Shown: positions 8,829 to 16,837, counted from the stretch's first letter. The stretch: 26,623 bases of DNA from Thermodesulfovibrio sp. (GCA_027050975.1 JALUAR010000229.1:9440-36062); one strand, 5' to 3'. Notes: generated by a model not told the origin, from the sequence alone. Numbers and translations are program-made.

Positions 8829-10627
8829 CACATACTCCTTAATTGATGTTTGACCTCCTCTTCGTGGAGGAGTCCGTTTGCTACTTCCGAATAGAGGTCA
8901 TTTACTCCTGTCAACTTTTTAAGGGTTTCATCCGATTTTTCGTAAAGACCGACCTTGAATATAAGCCTTCTATTTTCCGGGTTAACCTTAAGTGCAAGCT
9001 TGTAGTATTTTATCGCCTTTCTGTATTGCCCCTTTTCAAGGAACAGATCTCCTATCCGTTCATAATCAGGGCTTTTTTCCGCACGTTGGCATAAGGTTTT
9101 ATAGTCTTTTACGAAGCTTACCAGGCTTTTTGCTCCGCTTCTGACCTTCCAGAAGAGCGAAAGATCATCCTCCTGAATATTTCTTATCCTTGTTATGTAT
9201 CTGTATGCCTTTTTCATCTTTCCTTTTAGATAGTTATACCATGCCATGGCACGATAGTAACTATCTCCTTTAAAGGGAAGCTTTCTCAGTTTTTTTATAA
9301 GAGTTTTCACCCTTTTTAAGTCTCCCATGCCTCCGTAAAAGACTGCAAGGTTGGCAATTGCCTCAGCCTTGGCCTTCTTGGAGCCCTCTTTGACCAGATA
9401 GTTATAAATTTTCAGAAAATCACCATCTCCCAAAGCTACAAAAGTGGCAGCCACCTTAAGCAGTGTATCCTCTCTGGATGAACTGAACAACCAGAGACCA
9501 CACTCCTTCCAGATCTTCTCAAAGGAGTTCCTGTCCTTTTTCATGCTTTCAAGTACAAGTCTTTCCAGTTCATATAGCGCTTCTGCCGAAGGAGGTCTGC
9601 CAAAGAGGACCTCTTTAAGCAGTTTGGCAGATTGGAGATAGTTCCCTTCTTCTCTGTTAAGTACGGACAGGTTCAGTACAGCCTCTTCTGCCTCGGGAGT
9701 ATAAGGAAAGGTCTCTCTTATAATGTTGAATGTTTTTTTTGCCTTTTCTTTATCGCCATTCTTTTTTAATGCCTTTGCTAAAAAGAGTAAACCTTGCCTG
9801 CGAGCCACTCTGTCAGGGGAGTTTGCTGCCTTTTTTAAATAGGAGATGGCTGACTTGATATTTCCGCGGTTGAACTCTATCAAGCCTAAGCCAAGATATG
9901 CTTTGTCCTTAAGGGGACTCTCAATAAGTGAATAATATAATGTCTTTGCTGATGCGTATTTGCCAAGGAGTCTAAGATTCTCTGCATAATAGTAGAGAAT
10001 GTGGGGATGGTTTTTCAAATAGGCTTTGTGTTCTATAAAACCCTTGCTATAAAGCTCATTTGCAGCCTTCAGAAGTCCCAATCGCTGAAAGACCTCTGCC
10101 TTTCCGAAGATAACCTCGGGTCTGTTCTGAGGTGCCTTGCGAAAATATGCAAGAGCCTTTACATAGTTCTCTGTCTTTAATGACGCCTGTGCATAATATA
10201 TGTATGCCTCGTTTATCAGATCGGATTGCGGATAGAGTTCAATAAATGTTTTGAAGTTAGAGGCAGCCTCATAGTAAAAGCCATTCAACAGATATGTCTT
10301 TCCTCGCTCGAAGAGTGCCTCCTCTTTTAGTGTCCTGTCCTTTGCCATTATATAAGCCCTGTTCAGGTAATCTATGGCCTCTCTGTACTTTCCGAGCCCT
10401 GCAAGTGCTCTTCCTTTAAGATAGAAATAAAGTGGCAACTCCTTCTCCGATGGCTTGTATTCGGAAAGGAGTCTCAGGGCCTCGTAGTTTCTTTTCTCCT
10501 GGATGCTCTGGTAAACCTCGCGAAGTATTGTTTTGCCAAAGGCGACACCATAGAGCATAAAGACACAGATCAGTGTTAGCAATATGCCCTCTGCAGTTCT
10601 TTTTGGTTGTTTTGAGGCATGATTCAT
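8828..10627 (-). CDS. Exported TPR-repeat protein, first gene of the flrB-flrC-like operon
   Basis: A 599-residue protein with a basic N-terminus (KQPKR), one hydrophobic helix at about 14-30 (signal peptide or membrane anchor), and then tetratricopeptide repeats to near the end. Examples of repeats are LGKYREAIDYLNRAYIMAKD and KGQYRKAIKYYKLALKVNPE. TPR arrays bind other proteins, and the N-terminus puts this one in the periplasm or at the membrane face. I recognise no named family. Its stop overlaps the kinase start, so it is made together with the FlrB/FlrC-like pair. It may take part in sensing or building the flagellum, but that is inference. A sigma-54 promoter lies immediately upstream, only about four bases before the ATG. 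Confidence 0.85.
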   Translation of the reverse strand: MNHASKQPKRTAEGILLTLICVFMLYGVAFGKTILREVYQSIQEKRNYEALRLLSEYKPSEKELPLYFYLKGRALAGLGKYREAIDYLNRAYIMAKDRTLKEEALFERGKTYLLNGFYYEAASNFKTFIELYPQSDLINEAYIYYAQASLKTENYVKALAYFRKAPQNRPEVIFGKAEVFQRLGLLKAANELYSKGFIEHKAYLKNHPHILYYYAENLRLLGKYASAKTLYYSLIESPLKDKAYLGLGLIEFNRGNIKSAISYLKKAANSPDRVARRQGLLFLAKALKKNGDKEKAKKTFNIIRETFPYTPEAEEAVLNLSVLNREEGNYLQSAKLLKEVLFGRPPSAEALYELERLVLESMKKDRNSFEKIWKECGLWLFSSSREDTLLKVAATFVALGDGDFLKIYNYLVKEGSKKAKAEAIANLAVFYGGMGDLKRVKTLIKKLRKLPFKGDSYYRAMAWYNYLKGKMKKAYRYITRIRNIQEDDLSLFWKVRSGAKSLVSFVKDYKTLCQRAEKSPDYERIGDLFLEKGQYRKAIKYYKLALKVNPENRRLIFKVGLYEKSDETLKKLTGVNDLYSEVANGLLHEEEVKHQLRSM

Positions 10628-10641
10628 AGCACCCCTGAATA

Positions 10642-10657
10642 AGCAACTATTATGCCA
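10642..10657 (-). promoter_or_regulatory. Strong candidate sigma-54 promoter for TPR-kinase-regulator operon
   Basis: On the minus strand the element is TGGCAT, AATAG, TTGCT. It carries GG at -24, GC at -12 and consensus spacing, with one deviation (T for C at the sixth base). The expected start of transcription is near 10631, four bases before the ATG at 10627. It lies in an 84-base gap just downstream of a FlrA-like sigma-54 activator gene. Confidence 0.75.
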
Positions 10658-10711
10658 GAAGCTAAACTGTTGATTTAAAAGAAGATTTTGTGAGGGGATG
10701 TGGAGGGGGTG

Positions 10712-12127
10712 TTATTTTTTTGACGGAATAAGAATGCCCTTTTTCTTCATCTTTTCAACAAGGGTTGTTCTATTAAGCCCCAGCAGGGATGCTGCTTTGC
10801 TCTTAACTCCGTTTGACATCTCTAAGGCCTGGCTTATCAGACGTCTTTCAATCTCGTCAATAACACTGTTTAAATTTATTCCTTTGGGAGAAAGTTGGAT
10901 CTGTTCAGAGCCCTGGAACAGACCTCTCTCTTCTGATCCTTCGGGAATATTCACTACTTTTTGAAACCTCTGGGGTAGATCTTTTGGGGTCACCTCTTCA
11001 CCCGAGTTGAGGATGGTAAGACGTTCAATCAGGTTTTCAAGCTCTCGTACATTACCGGGCCAGTCATAGTTCATGAAGACCTCCATAATCTGCTTTGTAA
11101 TTATCGGAGGTGCCTTCTTCTTTCCCTTTGAATGTTTATTAAGGAAATGATCTACAAGCAGAGGGATATCCTCTTTCCTGTTACGCAAAGGTGGAAGGTG
11201 GATGGGGATCACATTCAGTCTGTAGTAAAGATCCTCTCTGAATCTGCCCTGTTCGGTAAGCTCCTCAAGGTTTCTGTTTGTGGCTGCAATTATACGCACA
11301 TCCACCTTTATGGTCTTTGTACTACCAACCCGCTCAAACTCTCTCTCCTGAAGTACACGAAGGAGTTTGACCTGAAGGGACGGATCAAGCTCGCCGATCT
11401 CATCCAGAAACAGTGTGCCGCCGTTTGCCAGTTCGAATCTGCCGATCCTGGTTGTTGTGGCTCCTGTAAATGCACCCTTTTCATGACCGAAAAGCTCTGT
11501 TTCTAACAGTTCCTTGGGGATTGCAGCGCAGTTCAGTGGAACAAAGTTGCGCTCAGCCCGATCACTGTTGTAGTGTATTATCTTAGCAACAAGCTCTTTC
11601 CCTGTGCCGCTTTCGCCGGTGATAAGGACGGTACTGTCTGTGTCAGCTATCTTTTCAATCAGTGTATAAACTCTCTGCATCTCAGGTGATGAGCCAATGA
11701 GACCGTGGAATTCGTAACGTTTCTTGAGCTGTCTTTTCAGACGGATATTTTCCTGCTTAAGACGGGCTACCTCAATAGCCCTTTTTGTTATAATTCCAAT
11801 CTCATCGAGTCTGAAGGGTTTTGTGACATAATCAAAGGCGCCCAGTTTCATTGCCTCGACAGCATTCTGGACCGTACCGAAGGCGGTAATTATAATGGAG
11901 GGCGTCACGGAGTTAATAGTTTCCTTGCTTTCGCGCAATACCTCAATACCACCCATCTCGGGCATCATAAGGTCAAGAAAGATTACATCAAAGAGTTCAG
12001 ACCTGAGAAGGGAAAGCCCCTCTATTCCGTTCGGGGCGGTGAAAACATCATGGCCCTCCTGGGTCAGATAGTCTGCAAGAACATCTCTTACTGTAGGGTC
12101 GTCATCTATTATTAATATCTTTGCCAT
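10712..12127 (-). CDS. FlrA/FleQ-like sigma-54-dependent activator with an intact receiver domain
   Basis: A 471-residue protein: receiver domain with phospho-acceptor D52 (FLDLMMPEMGG) and conserved K in TKPF, a linker coiled coil, an AAA+ domain with GESGTGKE and GAFTGA, and a Fis-type HTH at the end. The HTH contains RTTLVEKMKKKG, a sequence shape characteristic of FleQ/FlrA rather than NtrC. FleQ and FlrA are flagellar master regulators, and this gene lies just upstream of a sigma-54-driven kinase/regulator operon and the flagellar genes. Unlike FleQ, the receiver looks phosphorylatable, yet no kinase gene is paired with it. Residues aligning with the FleQ LFRS motif read EFHG here, so c-di-GMP binding of the FleQ kind is not evident. 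Confidence 0.85.
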   Translation of the reverse strand: MAKILIIDDDPTVRDVLADYLTQEGHDVFTAPNGIEGLSLLRSELFDVIFLDLMMPEMGGIEVLRESKETINSVTPSIIITAFGTVQNAVEAMKLGAFDYVTKPFRLDEIGIITKRAIEVARLKQENIRLKRQLKKRYEFHGLIGSSPEMQRVYTLIEKIADTDSTVLITGESGTGKELVAKIIHYNSDRAERNFVPLNCAAIPKELLETELFGHEKGAFTGATTTRIGRFELANGGTLFLDEIGELDPSLQVKLLRVLQEREFERVGSTKTIKVDVRIIAATNRNLEELTEQGRFREDLYYRLNVIPIHLPPLRNRKEDIPLLVDHFLNKHSKGKKKAPPIITKQIMEVFMNYDWPGNVRELENLIERLTILNSGEEVTPKDLPQRFQKVVNIPEGSEERGLFQGSEQIQLSPKGINLNSVIDEIERRLISQALEMSNGVKSKAASLLGLNRTTLVEKMKKKGILIPSKK

Positions 12128-12155
12128 AGTTGTTGCCTTGTTAGCCTTAATATTG

Positions 12156-12185
12156 AGTTTACACCACTTTAGAGCATAGTGTCAA
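12156..12185 (-). promoter_or_regulatory. Possible sigma-70 promoter for the FlrA-like gene
   Basis: On the minus strand a perfect TTGACA (12185-12180) is followed after 18 bases by TAAACT (12161-12156), four of six matches to the -10 consensus. The transcript would begin about 22 bases before the ATG at 12127. The -35 hexamer is one arm of the inverted repeat at 12180-12195. Confidence 0.4.
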
Positions 12186-12195
12186 CACTTTGACA
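12180..12195. repeat. Perfect inverted repeat in the divergent flrA-like/ileS intergenic region
   Basis: TGTCAA, four bases, TTGACA: a perfect six-base palindrome in the 121-base gap between two divergently transcribed genes. It covers the proposed -35 of the minus-strand gene, so it could be an operator. It could also be a chance pairing of two TTGACA hexamers. Confidence 0.45.
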
Positions 12196-12210
12196 TTACC
12201 GCAACTTTAC

Positions 12211-12240
12211 TTGACTTTTTCGTTATTTTGGAGTTATGTT
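12211..12240 (+). promoter_or_regulatory. Possible sigma-70 promoter for ileS
   Basis: TTGACT (12211-12216), 18 bases, TATGTT (12235-12240). Transcription would begin near 12247, two bases before the ileS ATG, giving an effectively leaderless message. This matches the lack of a well-spaced ribosome binding site. The TATAAT at 12241 is too close to the ATG, and 24 bases from the -35, to be a better choice. Confidence 0.35.
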
Positions 12241-12248
12241 TATAATCT

Positions 12249-15020
12249 ATGGCTAAGGATTATAAAGATACGTTAAATCTTCCACAGACAGCCTTCCCCA
12301 TGAAGGCAAATCTCACACAGCGTGAGCCGGAATTTATAAAGTTCTGGCACGAGAAGGAAATCTATCACAAAATTCAACAAAACAGAAAGAACTCGAAGCG
12401 TTTTATCCTCCATGACGGTCCTCCCTATGCAAATGGCCATATCCATATGGGCCATGCACTGAACAAGGTTCTTAAGGACATAATAATCAAGTTCAAAAGC
12501 ATGAAGGGTTATTATTCACCATATGTTCCTGGCTGGGACTGTCACGGGCTACCGATTGAGCTGCAGGTTGACAAAAAATTAGGGTCAAAAAAGGCCGAGA
12601 CATCGGTGCTTGAAAAAAGGAGGCTTTGCAGGGAGTATGCGGAACGGTTTGTGAATATTCAGAGAGATGAGTTTATTCGTCTGGGTGTCTTTGGTGACTG
12701 GCAGAGGCCATATCTGACAATGTCTTATGATTATGAAGCAAGCATTGTAGAGGAGTTTCTGAATCTTTACCGTGCAGGCTATGTATACAGAGGCAAGAAA
12801 CCTGTACACTGGTGTCCCTCCTGTGTTACGGCCCTGGCTGAGGCAGAGGTGGAGTATGCAGAGAAGATTTCACCTTCGATTTATGTGAGATTTGAGGTTA
12901 CAGAGCAGGACAGAAGCAGATTTATCTCTGATGGAACTCTCTATTTTGTTATCTGGACAACAACTCCCTGGACCCTGCCTGCGAATCTGGCCCTGGCTCT
13001 ACACCCTGATGTGGAGTATTCGTTGCTCAAAAAAGGACAGGAGCATTATATTGTTGCCTCATCCCTGGTTGACAGGCTGAAAGAGGAGATAGGGCTTGAT
13101 GCCGAAGAAATAAAGAGGTTTTACGGAAGGGACCTTGAAGGTGTAAAAGCAAGGCATCCCTTTCTTGAGAGGGAGTCGGTTGTTATAAATGGAGATTTTG
13201 TGACCACTACGGAGGGGACAGGTATTGTCCATATTGCTCCTGGCCACGGAGAGGATGATTATCTTGCCGGGCTCAAATACGGTTTAGATATCCTGGCTCC
13301 TGTTGATGACAGAGGAAGATTTACCATTGAGGAACATAATCTTAAAGGTGAGTTTGTCTTTAAGGCAAATGAGAGGATTATAGAGATACTGAAGGAAAAG
13401 GCCGCGCTTATGGGTGCGTCGGAGATAAGCCATTCATATCCGCACTGTTGGAGATGCAAAAAGCCTGTGATATTCAGGGCTACAGAACAGTGGTTTATCT
13501 CTGTAGAGCATGAAGACCTGCGCAGCAGATGTCTTCAAGAGATAGATCGAGTAAACTGGGTGCCCCGGTGGGGAAGGGAACGTATCAGAAGCATGATGGA
13601 GAGACGTCCTGACTGGTGTATCTCGCGCCAGAGAGCCTGGGGAGTACCGATTACAGTAGTAATCTGCCAGGACTGTGGCGAGGTTGTAAAGGATGCTCAA
13701 CTGAACGAAAAGATCGTGGAAGAGGTCAGAAAGCATGGAGCGGATGTCTGGTTTGACAAACCGGTAGAAGAATTCCTTCCGGAGGGGTACAGGTGTGGCT
13801 CCTGCGGTGGCACCTCCTTCAGAAAAGAGACGGATATCCTGGATGTCTGGTTTGACTCCGGTGTAAGCCATGCTGCAGTGTTGGAAAAGGATGAGAGATT
13901 AAGCTGGCCTTCGGACATGTATCTGGAAGGTAGCGATCAACACAGAGGATGGTTTCAGAGTTCTCTTATTACTGCTGTCGGTACAAGGGATAGGGCCCCT
14001 TATGACACGGTCCTGACCCATGGTTTTGTTGTTGACGGTGAAGGAAAGAAAATGTCCAAGTCTTTAGGAAATGTGATATCGCCCGATGACATAATAAAGA
14101 AAAACGGGGCCGAAATTCTCAGGCTATGGGTCTCTGCAGAGGATTACCGTGATGATGTAAGGCTGTCAGATGAGATATTAAAGAGGTTGGTTGAGGCTTA
14201 CAGAAAGATCAGGAATACATGCCGTTTTCTTCTTGGTAATCTGTATGATTTTGATCTTGAGGATTACTCAGGAGACCTCCTTGAGATAGACCGATGGGTT
14301 ATGAGCAGACTTCAGGGGCTTATCAGGCGTGTAACCAGGGCATATGAGAACTTTGATTTCCACGAGGTGTTTCACTCCATATACAATTTCTGTATAGTGG
14401 ATTTGAGTTCCTTTTATCTTGATATCCTCAAAGACAGATTGTATACATCTGTGGCAGACTCTCCCCAGAGAAGGGCAGCACAGTGGACATATTACCGGAT
14501 ACTGAAGACCCTTACTCAGCTTATGGCACCGGTGCTCTCCTTCACAGCCGAGGAGGTATGGCAACATCTGCCTGGACAAAAGGAGGAGAGTATCTTCCTG
14601 AGTGACTTTCCCGAGGTTGAGGACCGTTTCGAGGATAAGGAACTGGAGGCTCGTTGGACGAGGCTTATCGAGGTAAGAGAAGTGGTGAACAAGGCCCTGG
14701 AGATCAAGCGTGTTGAGAGGCTGATAGGAAACTCTCTGGAGGCTAAGGTCACTGTGTATGCTGCTGGCGAGAGATTTGAAATACTCAACAGTTACAGAGA
14801 CTTTCTGCCCACTCTGTTTATTGTTTCCCAGGCTGATGTGAAGGAATACAAGGAGCTTCCCGAAGGTGTCATTACCGATGAAGAGCTTCCAGAGGTGGCT
14901 GTGATGGTAGAGCATGCCGATGGTGAGAAATGCCCCAGATGCTGGAACTGGTCACCTGCGGTTACGAAACAGAACCTCTGTGACAGATGCTATAAGGTGT
15001 TGCAGGAAATCGGTAAATGA
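12249..15020 (+). CDS. ileS: Isoleucyl-tRNA synthetase IleRS
   Basis: Charges tRNA-Ile with isoleucine in the cytoplasm. The 923-residue protein is a bacterial-type class I synthetase. The HIGH-type motif reads HMGH (residues 66-69, within PYANGHIHMGHALN) and KMSKS is at 601-605. A CP1 editing domain contains TTTPWTLPANLAL. The C-terminal zinc site has four cysteines in CPRCW and CDRCY (895, 898, 911, 914). The N-terminus DYKDTLNLPQTAFPMK matches the family start, which fixes ATG at 12249 although there is no well-spaced ribosome binding site (GGAG is 15 bases away). The stop overlaps the lspA start as ATGA. Confidence 0.98.
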   Translation: MAKDYKDTLNLPQTAFPMKANLTQREPEFIKFWHEKEIYHKIQQNRKNSKRFILHDGPPYANGHIHMGHALNKVLKDIIIKFKSMKGYYSPYVPGWDCHGLPIELQVDKKLGSKKAETSVLEKRRLCREYAERFVNIQRDEFIRLGVFGDWQRPYLTMSYDYEASIVEEFLNLYRAGYVYRGKKPVHWCPSCVTALAEAEVEYAEKISPSIYVRFEVTEQDRSRFISDGTLYFVIWTTTPWTLPANLALALHPDVEYSLLKKGQEHYIVASSLVDRLKEEIGLDAEEIKRFYGRDLEGVKARHPFLERESVVINGDFVTTTEGTGIVHIAPGHGEDDYLAGLKYGLDILAPVDDRGRFTIEEHNLKGEFVFKANERIIEILKEKAALMGASEISHSYPHCWRCKKPVIFRATEQWFISVEHEDLRSRCLQEIDRVNWVPRWGRERIRSMMERRPDWCISRQRAWGVPITVVICQDCGEVVKDAQLNEKIVEEVRKHGADVWFDKPVEEFLPEGYRCGSCGGTSFRKETDILDVWFDSGVSHAAVLEKDERLSWPSDMYLEGSDQHRGWFQSSLITAVGTRDRAPYDTVLTHGFVVDGEGKKMSKSLGNVISPDDIIKKNGAEILRLWVSAEDYRDDVRLSDEILKRLVEAYRKIRNTCRFLLGNLYDFDLEDYSGDLLEIDRWVMSRLQGLIRRVTRAYENFDFHEVFHSIYNFCIVDLSSFYLDILKDRLYTSVADSPQRRAAQWTYYRILKTLTQLMAPVLSFTAEEVWQHLPGQKEESIFLSDFPEVEDRFEDKELEARWTRLIEVREVVNKALEIKRVERLIGNSLEAKVTVYAAGERFEILNSYRDFLPTLFIVSQADVKEYKELPEGVITDEELPEVAVMVEHADGEKCPRCWNWSPAVTKQNLCDRCYKVLQEIGK

Positions 15021-15493
15021 GTAATGTCTACCGTCGCTTTCTTTACCTTCTGATCATAGTATTCATAGTATTCATCGATCAGATTAGCAAACTGATTCTG
15101 GTAAATTTCCTCCTTCCCTACGAAACGGTTCCTGTTCTTCCCTTCATGAACATTGTTAATGTCCGGAACGAGGGAGCAGCATTCGGGCTCTTTCAGTCGC
15201 TGGGGAACAGATTTTTCATTGTTATCACTGTTGTGGCCATAGTGATTATTCTCTATCTTTTAATAAAGTCCAAGGAAGACAGTCTTTCATTGTCTTTTAT
15301 AATGGCTGGGGCACTGGGTAATCTGATAGATAGATTACGGCTTGGCTATGTGGTGGACTTTCTTGATCTCCATATAGGTAACTACCACTGGCCTGCATTT
15401 AATGTGGCTGACGCCTCTTTAAGTATAGGGATTGGACTTCTCTTTATCAGGACACTGATAAAGGCAAGAACTTACAAGACTCGACATCCCTGA
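15017..15493 (+). CDS. lspA: Lipoprotein signal peptidase (signal peptidase II)
   Basis: Inner-membrane aspartyl protease that removes the signal peptide from prolipoproteins after lipid is attached. The 158 residues form four membrane helices. Family residues present are D21 and K25, N51 and G53 (RNEGAAFG), N102 and R106 (GNLIDR), and the catalytic pair D114 (YVVDF) and D132 (FNVADASL). The ATG overlaps the ileS TGA; ileS-lspA is a common bacterial pair. Its substrates would include the two predicted lipoproteins at 24768-26623. Confidence 0.97.
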   Translation: MSNVYRRFLYLLIIVFIVFIDQISKLILVNFLLPYETVPVLPFMNIVNVRNEGAAFGLFQSLGNRFFIVITVVAIVIILYLLIKSKEDSLSLSFIMAGALGNLIDRLRLGYVVDFLDLHIGNYHWPAFNVADASLSIGIGLLFIRTLIKARTYKTRHP

Positions 15494-15507
15494 TTTTTTA
15501 TGCTGCG

Positions 15508-16800
15508 GTGAAAAAGAGGCTTTCGGTATCCATCTTTTTCAGAAGAGATAATCGCTACAGCATTAATGCCCTTCTTGGTGCAATAGAGGGACTGCCGTTT
15601 TTTGATGAGATAGACTTTACCCTCATAGATAATGAAGCAAAGCTCTTGGAGTCTCTTAAAAATCATGTCAGATTATATCAGAAGAGCCTTCTCCTTGTAT
15701 CCTTCTTTACCTCTCAGTTATTTGAGACTATGGAGTTGGTACGTAAAATAAGGTCGGAGTTAGGCAAAGATCTGGTTCTGGTAGCAGGAGGGCCTCATCC
15801 GACAGGAGCCCCCCACGGAACCCTCAAGATGGGGTTTGATATAGTTGTCAAAGGCGAAGGTGAAGAGACGATACAGGAGCTCTTGGCAGCCTTTTTAAAT
15901 AATGAAGATTGGACGGCAGTCAAGGGCATTGTCTACGCTTGCAATGGAGAAGCTGTTCATTCTGGCAGCAGACCGCCAGTTGACTTGAACAGGTTTAAGC
16001 CCTTCTCCCAGGTCTTCAGGAGATTCGGTCCGATAGAGATAACCAGAGGATGTCCCTTTGGCTGTTACTACTGTCAGACTCCGAGGATATTCAAAGGGCC
16101 GGTAAGACACAGGAGTATTGATGCGATCCTTGGAAGTGTAAAAAACATGTGCTCCAATAATCTCAGGGATATAAGATTTATTACACCAAATGCATTGTCA
16201 TATGGGTCAGAGGATGGTGTAAACATAAATCTTGAAGCAGTGGAGACCCTGCTTAAAGAGATTCGTCAGCAACTGGGTAGCAATGGTAGGATCTTTTTCG
16301 GTTCCTTCCCCTCGGAAGTGAGGCCAGAGCATGTAACAGGGGATGCTCTTGAGCTTCTCAAAAGATATGTGGATAACAAAAACCTTGTGATAGGCGCCCA
16401 GTCAGGCAGCCAGAAGATACTCGATCTCTGTAGAAGAGGGCACACTGTGGAGGATATCTACAGGGCAGTGAGCCTTTCCACCAAGGCTGGCTTTCTTGCC
16501 AATGTGGATTTTATCTTCGGTTTGCCGGGAGAAACGGATGATGATATACTGGAAACGGAACGGGTAATTGTTGATCTTGTAAGGATGGGAGCCAGAATTC
16601 ATGCCCATACCTTTGTGCCCCTGCCACAGACCCCTTTTTCAAAAGCACCTCCCGGTAGAGTTAGCCCTAAATTGAAAGAGGTAATAAACCGGCTGCTGCC
16701 TAAAGGGGTAATATTTGGTGACTGGCAAAAGCAGGAGGTCCTGGCAAAAAGGGTTTCAGAGTATCTGAGAACTGTGACAACAGGGGTAACTGGGGTATAA
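15508..16800 (+). CDS. B12-binding domain/radical SAM protein
   Basis: A 430-residue enzyme-like protein. Residues 1-130 look like a cobalamin-binding (Rossmann-type) domain, with VAGGPHPTGAPHG and GEGEETIQELL, the pattern seen before radical SAM domains in this class. The radical SAM cluster motif is CPFGCYYCQ (C182, C186, C189) after EITRG. Later blocks include GAQSGSQKILDLCRRGH and FIFGLPGETDDD. It resembles the B12/radical SAM family described for archaeal MJ1487; the reaction is unknown to me. The start is GTG at 15508 without a clear ribosome binding site, 14 bases after lspA, so it is probably in the same transcript. Confidence 0.85.
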   Translation: MKKRLSVSIFFRRDNRYSINALLGAIEGLPFFDEIDFTLIDNEAKLLESLKNHVRLYQKSLLLVSFFTSQLFETMELVRKIRSELGKDLVLVAGGPHPTGAPHGTLKMGFDIVVKGEGEETIQELLAAFLNNEDWTAVKGIVYACNGEAVHSGSRPPVDLNRFKPFSQVFRRFGPIEITRGCPFGCYYCQTPRIFKGPVRHRSIDAILGSVKNMCSNNLRDIRFITPNALSYGSEDGVNINLEAVETLLKEIRQQLGSNGRIFFGSFPSEVRPEHVTGDALELLKRYVDNKNLVIGAQSGSQKILDLCRRGHTVEDIYRAVSLSTKAGFLANVDFIFGLPGETDDDILETERVIVDLVRMGARIHAHTFVPLPQTPFSKAPPGRVSPKLKEVINRLLPKGVIFGDWQKQEVLAKRVSEYLRTVTTGVTGV

Positions 16801-16837
16801 TAAATGCTAACAATAGAGATAAAGGCGGGTTTCTATC

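Noticed and set aside
12241..12246. Perfect TATAAT before ileS as the -10 element
   Set aside because: It ends two bases before the ileS ATG and is 24 bases from the nearest TTGACT, so it would start transcription inside the gene, contradicting the family-supported N-terminus.
13434..13871. Open frame of 145 codons on the minus strand
   Set aside because: Antisense to the editing and catalytic region of ileS; no recognisable motif.
14268..14915. Open frame of 215 codons on the minus strand
   Set aside because: Antisense to the 3' part of ileS, which is unmistakable; the frame shows no domain and is best explained by codon bias of ileS.
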